A DNA stretch of 64,000 bases from Duganella sp. BJB480. Lineage in GTDB: Bacteria > Pseudomonadota > Gammaproteobacteria > Burkholderiales > Burkholderiaceae_D. The stretch is taken from the NCBI GenBank assembly GCA_003416985.1, contig QVIN01000001.1, positions 868,001 to 932,000 on the forward strand, given 5' to 3'. How positions within the stretch are numbered: the stretch's first letter is position 1; each line of letters starts with the position of its first letter. Positions 63,947 to 64,000 of the stretch are shown piece by piece. Under the pieces are notes generated by a model. That model ran no database searches and was not told the origin of the DNA. It saw nothing but the letters and a program-made list of their open reading frames with translations. Made by a program: the position numbers and the translations under genes.

Positions 63947-64000
63947 CACTTCCAGGATTTGCGCCAATAATCCGGCTGCGCATACGTGTGCCGCAGGAAA
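63947..64000 (-). CDS. C-terminal end of a minus-strand gene, partial
   Basis: Reading left from the window edge, a frame encodes about 17 residues ending TYAQPDYWRKSWK and a TGA stop at 63947-63949. The aromatic, basic ending looks like a true protein C-terminus and the convergent order with cspA fits. Too little is present to name the product. Confidence 0.4.

Overview
The window is one contiguous piece of a high-GC betaproteobacterial chromosome. Gene content and protein flavour (Cpx-like two-component system, DUF1501/DUF1800 pair, DUF4337 protein, Amj-type flippase, many HDOD/GGDEF/EAL regulators) point to the Oxalobacteraceae, in the Duganella/Massilia/Janthinobacterium neighbourhood. 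That assignment is an inference; there is no rRNA in the window. I see no tRNA, rRNA, insertion sequence, integrase or CRISPR array, and no gene-free stretch longer than about 300 bases.

Left edge (1-5000): accessory DNA. A 58-residue Lys/Ala-rich peptide ending in a Cys- and Trp-containing tail (30-206) is followed by a strong hairpin, a serine protease of the SDH/ClpP-like clan and an ABCB-type exporter lacking a peptidase domain. This precursor-protease-exporter order resembles a ribosomally made peptide (RiPP or bacteriocin) cluster whose maturation genes, if any, lie outside the window. Next is an AT-rich 660-residue protein with a PD-(D/E)XK nuclease-like core, preceded by its own promoter and a perfect palindrome; it looks horizontally acquired.

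5-9.2 kb: comEC, an alpha/beta hydrolase and dcd. 9.2-13.8 kb: a Cpx-like sensor kinase/regulator pair divergent from a Spy/CpxP-like protein, a Ser/Gly-rich helix-linker protein and a lipid-anchored intradiol dioxygenase-like protein. Three TTTAC-N5-TTTAC sites (CpxR-box form) lie in the divergent region.

13.8-32.4 kb: Amj-type flippase, exported DUF1501/DUF1800 pair, a basic amino acid decarboxylase, DUF4337 protein, folA-yidD-hypothetical, an ECF sigma/anti-sigma pair divergent from a Tat metallophosphoesterase and a CuA-motif cupredoxin, thyA with an overlapping hydrolase, a RhlE-type helicase, threonine aldolase, a fatty acid hydroxylase family protein and a secreted beta-helix protein.

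32.4-47.5 kb: an MsbA-like exporter; an overlapping minus-strand operon (FAD oxidase, FtsX-type permease, AttH/CrtC-like protein) with DUF2069 and WrbA genes upstream; a YihY protein; a LysE-MocR pair; a HAF-repeat protein; and a hydrolase with MetY. 47.5-56.1 kb: CBS protein, a REC-DUF3369-GGDEF-EAL regulator, aroC with an MFS gene, and an overlapping HDOD plus PAS-GGDEF-EAL pair.

56.3-62.3 kb: a fatty acid degradation locus. A thiolase and an apparently catalytically dead, internally deleted FadJ-like protein run leftward; two acyl-CoA dehydrogenases and a TetR regulator run rightward; a perfect palindrome sits between the two arms. The window closes with upp, a small Hpt protein, a cold-shock gene with leader and terminator, and the end of a minus-strand gene.
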